Part shown: piece by piece, positions 25,730 to 39,400 of the stretch | How the letters are laid out: each line of letters starts with the position of its first letter | Numbering within the stretch: the first letter of the stretch is position 1 | Origin: Phoronis australis | Lineage: Eukaryota > Phoronida > Phoronidae | Assembly (NCBI GenBank): GCA_002633005.1 | Contig: NMRA01000062.1 | Coordinates: 853,981-917,980, forward strand | Direction: 5' to 3' | DNA: 64,000 bases | Program-made: the position numbers and the translations under genes | The notes under the pieces: generated by a model | What the model saw: the letters and a program-made list of their open reading frames with translations, nothing else | What the model was told of the DNA's origin: nothing | Database searches by the model: none

Positions 25730-27173
25730 GATGTCATCTTCTTATCCTGTGACTTGAAATTTGTTACAATAAATCCCCCCCCCCCTTACTTCAGTTCCAT
25801 CAGGACAACACTATAGTGGCTGAAGCCACCAGACTGTGACAGCTAAAGTTCACCAGTAGGAAGCAAAATGAGCTGTCAGTAACAAGATGAGAACGACTTT
25901 TTAACATAAAGAGGCCCAACTCAAAAGTTTGTTCTTGAAAGAAGACGTGGGGTATACTGCCCTGGAATTTGTTGACAAAAGGCAGGTTTTATACTAGCAT
26001 TAAATATTCAAAAGAAAATACAACCTCAAGATACAACAATAGCACAAAAGCGAGCTACAAAAATAAATAACATTTACAAACATATCACATGGCTTCAGTA
26101 AGTGGATCCCACACTAGAGTATCAGAACACACAAATGTAAACGTTAAATCAAATCGATAAGAGACACTTATGATATACAATACATGCAAAACTAAGGACT
26201 GAGCAGAATAAGCTATATTATTGTTAAGCCCCCTGAAGGCAAGCCAATATAGAGACAGGAATGACGCCGTAACAGGAAAAGGGAATTTTTACAATTGTAT
26301 TTTCACCATGTTACCTACTCCTGGGATTTGCAGATATTACACTGCTTCTGAAAATGTCTTTCACGCCTGAGGGTACAAAATTGACTTGTAAAAACATTCG
26401 AAAGAGAACTCCCAATAGGAAAATCAGACGCAACTCAACTAGCAGTGACACCTAGTATATTTTCATGGAGGCAAAGTAATCATACGGTCCATTTGAGCCA
26501 AAACGAAATCACAGTCGCCAATGTAACAGGAATGACCATACGTAGATAACGAGAACAGAAACAAATATCGCATCATTCTTTTTATCACAGACACAAATTA
26601 CAATGGACGTGATACATTCCATACAGGTGGAAAACATAAAGGAACTTACAGGTTTATCTTCAATCAATACAGTTGCAACATTGTGCTTGGAAAATATAGC
26701 ATTTTATAGACATAATAAAAAGTTAACGTCAACCCTGACTTAGTTTTATTATTTATAATAAGGCACTATGTACTGGCAAGATCTCACTTGATCATCACAT
26801 GATTCATAATATTCACAGAAAAGACAAAACAGTGGAGTCAATAGAAAGACATTCATTTAGGATTTCAGCCTTTATAACCTAGAGTTGGAAGATTACCACT
26901 ACAAAAATATCATATCTATCTGTTGCCCATATATAAAAATAAGTTGTCTTGACTGACCAGTAAATAATCTCAAGCACGGACGGATTCAGCCGGGATGTGC
27001 TTGCGTGCACGGAGCACCGTCAATTAACCAGAGCCAGGTACACCAAATATGTAAGTATCGTACATAAACAATGTTCATAATTCCATCCTGAGCACAGCAT
27101 ATCAAGATCATGGCATTCGGTAGTAGGCAATTTTCTTCAATGATGACACTGCATGAAACCACACCCACGACTG
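25730..27173 (-). other. 3' flank and probable 3' UTR of the KIAA2012-like gene
   Basis: A-rich on the plus strand (26041-26160: about 56 A to 23 T), matching the skew of this gene's introns. No open frame of interest. A minus-strand AATAAA lies at 26745-26750. A C-run sits near 25776-25786. Confidence 0.5.
26745..26750 (-). promoter_or_regulatory. Candidate polyadenylation signal of the KIAA2012-like gene
   Basis: Plus-strand TTTATT reads AATAAA on the minus strand, about 425 nt past the stop codon. No closer canonical hexamer was seen. Confidence 0.45.
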
Positions 27174-27462
27174 TCATTCAAAATCTTTGATGGACATGTT
27201 GACCTCCTTCAGCATGGCATCCAGTTCTTTTTTCCTCTTCTCAAACTCGGGTGCGTCCAATCCCAGCCACTGTAACAACTCAAAGTAGGAGAATACGAAC
27301 GCCCGTGTGATGTCCTGTGAATGGCTGAGACCGTTAGCCTCCAACTGAAGACTCCTGTTGAAGAGAAGTCTAGCCTCCAACTCTTTTTTCTTCCGTTCCA
27401 TTTCTTCAGCAAGTCTTCTCGCCTCTTCCAGGGCAATCCTTTGCTCTTCTTCAAGTCTCAGC
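27174..27462 (-). CDS. KIAA2012: KIAA2012-like last coding exon (exon 29)
   Basis: 289 nt including TGA, entered in phase 2 after an acceptor ending AATTGAAG. The coiled coil continues (RLEEEQRIALEEARRLAEEM), then a less charged tail with NRSLQLEANGLSHSQDITRA and FVFSYFELLQWLGLDAPEFE, ending SIKDFE. Confidence 0.9.
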
Positions 27463-30400
27463 CTTCAATTGGAAATAGCAGGCTAATTACTTATCTCTGT
27501 GATTGCTTGGCCAAAATAGTTAGAAACACGACATACAGGGACAATGTGAATATGAAATAGTTTGAAAATTGCCAAATGTTTTTAAGAACGAGTTTTGTGT
27601 CGAACTCCGCCGCAAACCATGAACCGTGTCCAGTAACGTGGTGCTGGGGAATAACACTGCATGGAGTGGGCTATGTAAGCTTGCGAGGTATGTCAATAGT
27701 GCAAAGGTCAACTATTTGCAAATTTTTTTGTTTTCAAATTTACAAATTGTCAATGAATACAACTGCACTTTGTTCAGCGTAGATGATGTTCAAATCCTAC
27801 TATATATTAGCATAGTTAAGAGCATGCAAATACATTTTAAAAATTGTGTGCACAGAAAGTTGTTAATGAGTGGTTGCAACCGACCGAGCCAACATTAGAC
27901 ACACAATGCTTGGTAAAACATGACCCGTCTGCTTACCGTTCCTGTTCCCGTAGCAATGCTTGCCTTTCCTCTTCCTCCTTCTTCTTCCGTTCATACTCAA
28001 GTCGTTCTTCTTCCTTCATCTTCGACAACATCAACTCTTCAGCCTTACGTCTCTCTTCCTCTTCTGCGTCACGCCGCGCTTGCTCCTCTGGAAGAGAGTG
28101 ACGCCGTGAAGTTGTTAAAACCACAACAAACCATGTTTTTGTGTTTAGCACATAGACATGCTTCACATTGGAATTGTTCATACGTAATAAATTGGCTGGA
28201 AATTGCACATTACAACTGCTGCGTTCGCCGAAATTATATCAATGACAAAAACTTCGACCTGCAATATGTTTTTAATGTCTTTTAACCCAAATAATGACGA
28301 TTAAATAAATTATATTTGATTTTTAATATTTCCTCACTGTCTAGATGCTTTTATTACAAAATATGAAGCCTGGTGCAAATAAATTCAACTTTCATACCGA
28401 AAATGTAATGGATGAAAAAAGTCAATTTGATTCATTAATCAAAAATAAAATAATTCATTAAAGGTGATGGAATTTTTGAAATGGCACGTTCCGAAGAAAT
28501 CTCTTGGTTACGTTGGATCCAGTGTCTAGCACTCATGTGCATCCGCCGAATTTTGGCGCAGCTATACAAATACAGTACACGTCAAAAGTATTCACACAAA
28601 ATGACCCGAAAGCCCATTGTGAAAGCTGGGTGGAACCCGAACTAATCGTTAGAGTTGTCTCCCCTCACAATCAAGAATGAAGGGGAAGTAATGAATCAGT
28701 CAGTAAGTTGGCTAAACCACTCTGTAATTAGAGATTTTGCAGCCATAACAGTGATTACCAGTGATTACCAATCACTTTTGCTGTTACAGCATTTAGGCAT
28801 CAGGATGGATGGACCATATTTTGTCTGATTACTTTCACCACATACTGCAGTCTCATTGGCCTCACTACGAACATGCACAGCAATAATTCATGTGTCTAAC
28901 AGCACAACACACGACTGTACCCCTTCTAATAGCCTCTTCCTCGGCCTGCTTTTTTCTCATCTCCTCCAGGCGGCGCTGGTGTTCCTCCCTCTGCCGCCTT
29001 TCTCGCTCCATCTCTCGCTCCTTTCGTCTCTGAGCCTCTCTTTCAGCCTCTTCCCGTCTCTTCTCTTCCTCCTCTTCCTGCTCCCTCTTCAGTCTAAAAC
29101 ACACACTACGTGTACATACCATGCTAACATAACCACTACTTCATTGCACCCTGAATTCATTGTTGAAAACTTGGCGACACTGTGATAACATATGGATCAC
29201 TTTAATTTTGTGTCATACAAAATGGACACAAGCTTATTGCCTCACTTGTTCGAGAGAACCATGGCTAGCAATTGGTTAAATTGTCTGTGTTCAATCTCAA
29301 TAAAAGTGATTGTACTTGAAAATTATGAGGTGACAAACTGATTACTATGACGACCACAACATTTGACTACAGTAGTATGTACAGTTAAGAAGTAAGTAGC
29401 CTGCATTCTAAATAACAGGAAATTTGTAGTTTCAGTTAATAAGATAACATCAAACACATTGACTTTCCGCTGTAAGATTCTCCAAGATGTGCCACTTACC
29501 TTGAAGCCTCTTCTTTTCTCCGTCTTTCCTCCTCAAACTCCAACTTCATTCGTTCACGAGCCTCCACAGCCTCTTTCTCACGCCGTTTCTTCTCTTCCTG
29601 TTCCCGTCTCTTGGCCTCTACCTGGAGTCTCCTCTTCTCGGCCTGCGCTGCACGCTTCGCCGCACGTGCTTCTACGCTAGATATCATCTTCAGTTGAGAC
29701 GAGGTCTCCTGTTGGGAAATGAAAAGTTTATTGACAGCATGAGGACAAATGTGACTTGAAAGCGTGCCACTACTAGCGGTACCAGACAATCATGATGCGC
29801 AAAGTAAGAATCATGAACCGAAACCACTGAACCATATGCTCCAACCAGAAATTATAGGCATGAACCACAAAATCTTACATATAACCAAAAAATCACAATA
29901 AACACAATTACACGTTAGACATGGTCACAACTTTTGGAAAAGCATAAATATGTGTGTCCGTAAATTTTCCCCGCATGTTTTCACGACAAAATGGTGTTGG
30001 ATATTCCATCTAGTTGCAGAGTTTTATAATTCTACTGAAAGTTGCTACAACTTGAGATCTTATCTATGATTGGGAAGGACAAAGAGCACGTGCCTACCTA
30101 CAGTGCAAGACAAAAGTAATTAGACAATTGTAATTACTCGTTTCAGGTCATGACCGCTAATTCTGCCCACCGGAAAAATTACTCTTAATGACAATTAAGG
30201 TGGGAAAATTTTAATTGCCGAATGGCTTAATCACATCATTAGCTTTCCTGTTAATTATCCTTCATTCTCCATCACGAGGCGAGACAACATTGAGAAATGA
30301 ATTCATCTTCTGTCCAGCAGTCAGGACGAGGAATTCTGGGTCATTTTGTCTGAATACTTTTGGCTTGCACTGTATTTGTTACACACAACATATTCTGCTG

Positions 30401-33400
30401 TCAGTCAGACTAACAGAGAATATTGTTGACATTTCTAGTTAGACGTGTGAGCAATTTTCAGCGATTGCCAGGACCAGCAAGTCACTTTTAACGAGAAGAC
30501 ATTTTGAAAAATTGCTTTAAGTAAACTTACGGAACCCGTATCAGAGAAGTCGTCTGAGATATCCGTGCCCACCGACTGAGCTAATGACTTGGCTGACTTA
30601 GTCGACTTGGAAGATTTTGGTGGTTGAGGAGATTCCTCCAAAGGCTCCACATCGGGCGAGAATTCTTCACGGACTATGACAAACTCCATGTCAGGTGACT
30701 TCACAGGCTGTAACAGCAGCACATCTGTTGTTAGGTCTGATGTTACTTCAGATTTTTTAGAAAAAAAGGAATGCTGTTGGCATCTTTGCTGAGAACACAA
30801 TGTGGTATATGTTTTGATACATAAATTGCTCTCCCAAAACGAGAAACAAAATCATTGGTCCAGGTAAAACAACCTTCCGGAATTGCACAGATATTTCTTC
30901 ATGCCAAAAATTTAACCTCCACCTGAATATTATTGGAGCTTATCAAATCACCAATTGACAAGAAAACCATTTGTAACTGAAGCTTTTATCCCATTCTGGA
31001 GTTCCATACGGAATGGGTTTGAGTGAAAACATTTTGATACTTTGTTAATAACAAAACCTGTTTCATGAGATTTGGATGAACAGGAATATTATCTACTGAG
31101 AGCGTAGGCTTTGTCCCATTACAAAAGTTGTAAACACCTAGTGTTTGTTTTTGGAGATTATGAGCTTCAAACATAAGTAAAGAAATGGACTGAGCTGAGA
31201 ATAAAACAGACTACGAGAAAAACAATGAAAGATCACGTGAGTTGTGAAACACCAAATGATATCAATAGTGTCAGGTGATAATAGGGATGCTTATGATGTC
31301 CAGGAGCCTGTTTCATGAAAATGGCAGAGATTTGGAATGACACTCCCACATCACAATTATTAAATTCACAATTATTAAATGAAGGTTTAGCCAAATAACT
31401 AGGAACGCACCACGGTCTAGAAATAATTTGTAAAAATTATCTTAGTAACTTACAGTTACGTGTATATTCGCAGAATTTTTGCACTTTTGCTCAACTGAGA
31501 TTTAATTATTTTTCAGAAATGGTTATGTGGAACGTCAGAACAAATTTCTGACTTAAGTCTTCGGTCACTTTTCATGAAACAAACTCCAGGATGCTGCAAA
31601 CGAGAAGTCATAATAATGATGTGAGAGTTTGTGAAACAATGTGACATCGGTGAAGTGTTCAGATCAGCACGTGAAATCGTGTTCACCTTTAGCACAACAT
31701 TGGGCACTACAGTGACGTGAGAAAGTTACAAGTGAAATATTTCGTGACAAAAACAGTGGAAGTACATTTTAACAAATACTGGGAGCAGATTCACATACCA
31801 GGAGGTTTAATATCACAGGAGGTTATTCAGTTTCTTTTAAGGGCAAGTTTTACGTTCCTCCAAATGTGACAAAGGAAAAGTGGAAGAAAACATGGAGCCC
31901 ATGCCCCCGTATGAATCTGCACCAGTCAAAAGAGTGAAAAAATAAACATAAACTATGTGGTGACACTATTCAGAGTGATACTGCCAGAGGCCAGTTGAAC
32001 ATGACCACGACCACATCTCTTAAGATCAGATATAACTATTGTTTTGTAGTAATTCTTGCTAGTAAGCAATGATCTCAGAAATAGTTACTTACATGGGGTG
32101 CCCGGATTTTGAGAACCAGTTTGATGCCCATCATTCAGAGGAGAAAACTGGTTCACAAAATGCAAGACCCTCGTAAATGACTATTACCACGGTCTCAGTG
32201 GCTATCGCTAAGAAAACAAACGAGAAAAAAGCCACTGGTGTGGACTGGCCTCAGGCAATTCACTGGTATTGTGGTAACTCGTGGTGATTGCTGGTGTCTA
32301 CTACTGACACACAGAGTGTCCACAGCAGCCCAATAGTGAGTGTGTCGTATACCTTTACTGTCTTATCAGAAGACTGTGCTGGGACATGCTTGTAGGGAGA
32401 GAAGCACATGACATGAACGTGACTACAAACTAAACCTAATTATCTTAGTAAATCTATGTTTACAAGATCATGCAGGACGACTATGTAAATGACTACAGTA
32501 ATATGTTAGGCACTGTTTTTACAGATGGTTGACAAAACGACAAAGTCATTTGCACATACGATATGATTCAATAAGTGAACTGATTAAACATAAAAAGCAA
32601 GACAAAGAAATATTACAGAAATATACATTAGTCAATAAAAAAGTTGTTCGTACATGGCTGTAGTAAACAATGTTTTAAAAAGGTTGATAATGTGCGACTA
32701 CGTGAAGCTGTTCTGTTTAGAGGCTACGATACACATAACTAAAGTCTGCAGTTAATGGTTCCAGTGAAATTTGTAAAGATGACTAAAGAAAATGAAGTGC
32801 TTAAACCTTCATCTTACCACGATCACAATATTATGTAGTTTTTAAACTAGTGACACTTATAAGAGCCAAGTTAATGATTACTTCTGTCTATAGCTGGATG
32901 TCAATTAATCCCTGCTTTTTCGGCATTTCTAAACAGCCATCGAGTGAGAGAAACGCAGAATAACTTAACACCAAAAAGTTGACAAATACCCTGTCTGACA
33001 ACTACCAAATGTATGTACATTGAATTTTATAGTAAAACTAGCCGAGCACACTGAGCCTGAATCATTCCCACCAATGTCAAGCATGGCAACGTAGCCTCTT
33101 ACCTCTGGTGTGGGTGTGGGTAACGGACTTGCTGGTTCACTCGGCTCTTTGGGCGGCTCTTCCACAACAGGAGGGGGAGGAGGCGTGGCACTTTTTTGTT
33201 TCTCGGGAGTCTTTTTCTTCTTTGGCTCTTTCTTTTTCTTTGGCTCTTTCTTCTTGACAACTTTTTCCTTGGTCTTCTTCTCCTTGACTGGTTTAGCTGA
33301 TAAAATAAAAAGATCATGTTCCTTATACAATAGCAGACAGTCACGTCTAGTGCCTGTTACAGTAGCAGACAGTCATATCTACTGCTAGCTACAGTAGCAG

Positions 33401-36400
33401 ACAGTCATATCTACTGCTACCTATATTAGCAGACACTTATATCTACTGCCAGCTACAGTAGCAGACAGTCATATCTACTGCTAGCTATATTTATTTAGCA
33501 GACACTCATATCTACTGTCAGCTGCAGTAACTGTTATAGACAGTCACGTCCACTGACAGTTACATTTAACAGACATTCATATCTACTGCTAGCTACAGTA
33601 GCAGACAGTCATATCTAAATGACAGCTATAATAGCAGACAGATAGGTCAACTACCAGCTATAGTAGCAGACAGTCATATCTATTACCAGCTACAGTTAGA
33701 AAACAGCCATATCTACTGCCAGCTACAGTAGCACACAGTCACATCCACTGCCAGTTACAGTAGCAGACAGTCATATCTACTGCCAGCTACAGTAGCACAC
33801 AGTCACATCCACTGCCAGTTACAGTAGCACACAGTCACATCCACTGCCAGTTACAGTAGCAGACAGTCATATCTACTGCCAGCTACAGTAGCAGACAGTC
33901 ACATCCACTGCCAGCTACAGTAGCAGACAGTCACATCCACTGCCAGCTACAGTAGCAGACAGTCACATCCACTGCCAGCTACAGTAGCAGACAGTCATAT
34001 CTACTGCCAGTTACAGTAGCAGACAGTCACATCCACTGCCAGCTACAGTAGCAGACAGTCACATCCACTGCCAGCTACAGTAGCAGCAGTCATATCTACA
34101 GCCAGCAACAGTTAGCGGACTCACCAAGGCCACTGTTTACAGTTATACAGTCAGTCCAAAAACATCACAATGGCATGCAACGTCACTCACCTTTTTCACT
34201 TGCCACAAGAGGGGGCGTTGGCTGTTTATATAAATCCTCCAGTTCCTTTTTATGGTCCACCTTTCCCACCACAAACTCCTCTTTACTGCCTGAACGTTTG
34301 GACGGCGAGCTTTTCTTGCTAACAGAGCTCTTAGCGCTCTTGCCTGGTGACCCTTGACCCCTACTGCCGGCCTGTGCCAGAATGGGAAATATTGTTAGTG
34401 AAAGGAAGAAACATATTGAAAGTATCTGAGGTTTTTATTTCTGTGTTTTCGGTCATGTGACTATTATATCTACATATTAAGCTTCACACTGGATGATGCA
34501 TATTTTCAGAACCAAACTATTTTAACAAATAGAAATCTTAACCCACGAATAATACAATAAAAATGTGCCACCTGTTTTCACTTTTAATGGGGTACACTTG
34601 CTTAAGCTAGTATATTTAAAATGGGGATGCATTCTAATAGCGCACACAAAAAAGCGACAATATAGTCTCGAGACAAAGTGAGATGACCTATTGTGATTTT
34701 TAGATCTGTTTCACTTAATTTCTGCTGACGAGTCAAAATATACAGGTCATCGTATCAAGCACGCCTTGAGCTGATCAGCTGTATTGTTCTTAAGAGAGTC
34801 AAAAAATACGATGCAAGCTTGGGAGAGTGTGTGCATTCATAGTAAACAGAGCTACACTGCCATGACTTATAGTGAACAGACAAGACTGCCATGCTTTCCC
34901 CCCAATTTGAGTACAACAGAGGGAGCTGTCTAGTACACTGTGCAAGGAGTAAAGATTAACCATAAGCAATAGGTTTCTGTTTGTACACGTAAACACCAAT
35001 ATTTCCGTACACATTCAAGAAGGAAAACAGAAAATGTCAATGCTACCTATTCACACTCCACTTGAGAGGACCAGTGCATCGAATATTTTCCATACACCAA
35101 ACACTACCCACACTTTCACAATGTCTTCATCAGGACCAATGTGTGTCTACTATTTTCCATTTATCAACCACTTCCCACATCAGTCTTTCACAAATTCTTC
35201 ATGTGGACCACCATGTGTCTACCATTTCCCACACACCAACTATTAGCCATACCTTCACAGCCTTCTCATATGGACCAATGGGCATCTTCTATTTCCGACA
35301 CACCAACCACTACCCATACTTTCTCAAGCCCCTCATATGGACCAGTGTGTGTCTACTAGACTTCCCAGACACCAACCCCAACCCATACTTTCACAAGCTC
35401 CTCAAATGGACCAATGTGTGTCTACTATTTCCCCACACCAACCACTGCCCATACCTTCACAAGCTCCTCAAATGGACCTGGTCCATTTGAGTCCAATGTG
35501 TATCTACTACCCCCACACCAACCACAGCCCATACCATCACAACCTTCTCAAATGGACCAATGTGTATCTACTACCCCCACACCAATCCCTGCCCATACCT
35601 TCACAAGCTCCTCAAGCTGTGTCCTCTCTTTCTCCGACTCCTCCTGACCAGGTACACCTCCGTCAGCAAACGACACCTGAGACTTGCCTCCTTTGCTTTT
35701 ACCTGACTTCACAGAGGAAGCCTTAACTTCAGCTGCTGCAACCACTTCCTCAGGACCAACTGTTGCTTGTAAAGTCTCAACAGGGGCCGCTGGTGGTGTG
35801 GGCACTTTTGTCACCTCTTCCGCAGGTGTAGCTTCTCTCTGACCATAGTTGATGACATCTGGTTCCCCGACGTTGGTTTCGATTTGCCGCTCCGAAGGGA
35901 TAGACCGAAGGCCGAGCTTTTCGGAATTTTTTGCTGAATCTTTAAAAAAGTGCAAAAATAAAGCAATGATATTAATATAATATATAACTAACAAGCAGTG
36001 TTAAGAATAAAACATCATATTCCAGTGCTAAAGAACCATGAAGTGCCATCTTTGAAACCAAAGTATTTTGGTTCATGCTGAGGTTGGAACCCTTTGTTTT
36101 GTTTGTTTAATAGGGCGAGTCCCAATTACACGTGATCAAACACGGGACCAAACAAAGTTCACTGAGGATTTCTTAACCAGAAAGATTCAACACCATAAAC
36201 TTACAATTTTAGCTTGACCTAATTAGCCTTGCGTGGCACTTGGCGAAGTATCACAAACAGAAAATACAGCAATATATATGTTACTTTGACTAAGATCTGT
36301 CGTTTCATTTCCAAACCATCACGAAATATAAAATCCATTACTTTGCAGATTTTCTAATTTAAAACTCATATGACTGAATTCAATCCAAGCCTGTTATATA

Positions 36401-39400
36401 AACCACAGCTATAGCAGATCAGTGACTCCCGGGGTCCATTCCCCAATGCAACTTACTCTGAAGAGAACCCCAGTGAGATGACATATTTTACCCATAATGC
36501 ACCTCGTCGAAGACTGGTGTCATCTCACCATACTCTCAAGATTTTCTGAATGCAGCCTTAGGTGAGTGAACAACTTGTACGTTTGTACCTGACATTCCAA
36601 TAGTCTGTTTTGTACGTACCAGTCTCATTTCAAGTCATTATAACACACAGAAACTCTCATTCACATTAAGACAAACTCCATGATAAGAATTCCCAAAGTT
36701 ATCCACTGAATATCATAATATTTGCTTCTCACCATGTCTGAAACCTTTTGCTTATGTCAATATATTTGTGCCATGCCTGTAGAATTAACTGAAAAATTTA
36801 AAATTAATATTAATACTGACTCTGTCTATGAGCTCACCTGGCTCCATGTATGTGTGACCCTCCTTAACGCCACCTAGAGCGTCAGAGATGGCACTCTTCA
36901 CACTGCCAGTGCGACTGCGAATGACGCTCTTTCCGGATTCGACATCACGGACAACTTCGATGTCATCTGGCGTCACCGACTTCTTGAGCAAGGCATCAAT
37001 CAGTTCAGGACTGACCTCGGCATCAGCAGGGACATCTATTGATGACCTCCGTGATACTGCAGCACAAAACAAATGGTGATACTGACAGAGGATGTCCTAG
37101 GCATTTCTCAACAGACGTCAGTGGAAAACCCTCATCAGTCCCTAGACTCATAAAATTAATCATAGGAAATATTGGTTTGATTTTCTGATATCTAGGTTAT
37201 CTGCAGATTTTCCAGTGTTGGTAAGTCTCAATTGTTACCTAACATGCCATATTCAACTTATATTAAATAAATAGAACCACAAGTACACGAAAACAATTTT
37301 TTTATTCAAGCTGCAAATTATTAAAAATATTAACCTTTAAAATCCTGTTAACCATAGTAGAAACTTTAATGTTCAGAAATCTTTCAATGAATAGCAGTTG
37401 AAAAAATCCGAGGAATCAAATGTGATTACATTTAGCATTCTCCTCAAAACATCAATAATCTGCTCAAAAAAAAACCTTAACAGCAATCCAGACTAGTCAC
37501 ATGACTAAATAGCGACACATGACTGGTCCACTGCTATGTAAAATGCTTATTACAAATGTGCTGTATAACCAAATTATAGCACCATGCATGGCCAAATTAC
37601 TTTTCTCATACTATCTTTGCCTACCTCATAAACTACAGCCCTAAAAATACTTTTTGTTCTACATAATTGTGAATCCACATTGAACTCGCTAAACTGTACT
37701 CACAAACACTGGCTAACGTCTGCCTGATAAGATCAGTATAGTCCTCAACAGTTGGTCCAGCACTCTTGGAGGTCTGTCTCTGTAGCATGGCATCAATGAC
37801 TTTCTGCAACACGCCAAGCAGACAGTGTAAACATGGCAACAGGTACAATAGGGAATGATCGAGTAACGATTGAAGATGCAGGATACAGTAACTAATGCCT
37901 TCTAGTTGACTAAAATTTGCATCACTTTTGTCTGCAAGTGACCTTTCCACCATACTCTTTAGAAAGTTGAATGTATAATATATTAGGTAGGATATATGAT
38001 GTGAGATAAGAATCATGACGCATGTAGAACACAAAAGGCTAAAAGGAATGAAGAGATCGTAATAATTATGCCTCAGAACAAGCTATAGTCATCATAACTA
38101 CACAGCAGAACAAGTTACAGTCATCATAAATATGCTTCAGAACAAGTTATAATCACCATAAACATGTCCCACAACAAGTCATGTTCATATTAACTATGCC
38201 CCAGAGCAAGTTATAGTCATCATAACTATGCCTCAGAACAAGTTATAGTATCGTGACAATTATGCTCCAAAGCAAAATATCTCATCATAGTTAGGCTCCT
38301 GAACAAGTTTTAGTCATCACAATAATTCTCCAGAACAAGTTATTGTTGAACTGACAACATGAGGCTAAAACAGGGGAGTGGTGATGCGGAATACACAAAA
38401 CAATGGCGGAAGTGACATGATCATTAAGATTTAAGGATACATGTATCCCACTTCATAAAACCAAGGTTTAGGCTGTGCGTGCAACTAAAAGGATTTCAAA
38501 TAAATTTAATTTTGACTTAAACAGTTGCTGTTTTCCAGTAAAAGTTGCTGCTTTTCGAAAGGCCATGATTATGTGCAACCGGTCAAATCTTTTGCAGAAA
38601 TTTTTCCGCTTTAACTGATGCTACATGTAACCTTAAATTAGCCCATGCTTACAGTTAGGTAATCAAACTAAGAGATCAGCCCAGAGTTGACATGTATTTT
38701 CTCTGTCACATGTAAGCTAGACACAATGAGCAAAATGCACCTGATCTGTTGACAGTCCTTGCAATGACTGGCTGCGTGATATAATGTTCACTGGGTATCT
38801 TTCCATCCAGATTTCAGCTGCAAGCTGGAATAAGAGAGAAGTGTGAGGCAAATTGAAGAAGGCATGCAGCACATTAAGACCTATCTTTATGAAATTTGTT
38901 ACCCAAATTTGAAGAACTGCAGAATGAAGTAACACCGTTGTTTTGGGCTAATACACGCTTACCAGGTATCTGTGATGCATGTCACATGACTGGGTAGTTC
39001 TGACCAGGTCAAAGAGGTCTATGCATGATTGGGTTTTACAATTACATATGTTTAATGAAATGAAGGCCAAAAATATGACACCAGAATTACCAAAGGGGAA
39101 ATATGAAAGGCATAAGAAGCGATGACTTAATGCATTCCTGGAACATTTACTGTATTCCAATTGAACCGATATTGAAAAGTGTGTGCACATTTGAGAGCTC
39201 CTGCATATCAAAGTACCTGAGTGTATAATATAAACCACAGAGTGAGATACTCTCCATAATAAGTTGGGTTTAACCTAGTATACTCATGCCATTTAATTCG
39301 GTCATATGTGGTTTCCAATCGGAACACCATTTTGTGGACCTGTTCTCGTTTTGGTTAATATAGCCATTTCATAATGACAAGGGAAAAGTCCTGTCAATAT

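Noticed and set aside
28856-29185. Plus-strand frame rich in Leu/Ser/Phe, membrane-protein-like
   Set aside because: Antisense to the Glu/Arg coiled-coil exon 27; Glu/Arg codons read as Leu/Ser/Phe on the other strand.
33331-34120. CRISPR-like regular repeat array
   Set aside because: Units are contiguous 32-bp tandem repeats without unique spacers, inside an intron of an animal gene.
35062-35726. Plus-strand repetitive frames with Pro/Thr/His-rich repeats
   Set aside because: They arise from the minisatellite and the antisense of exon 22; no start context or homology.
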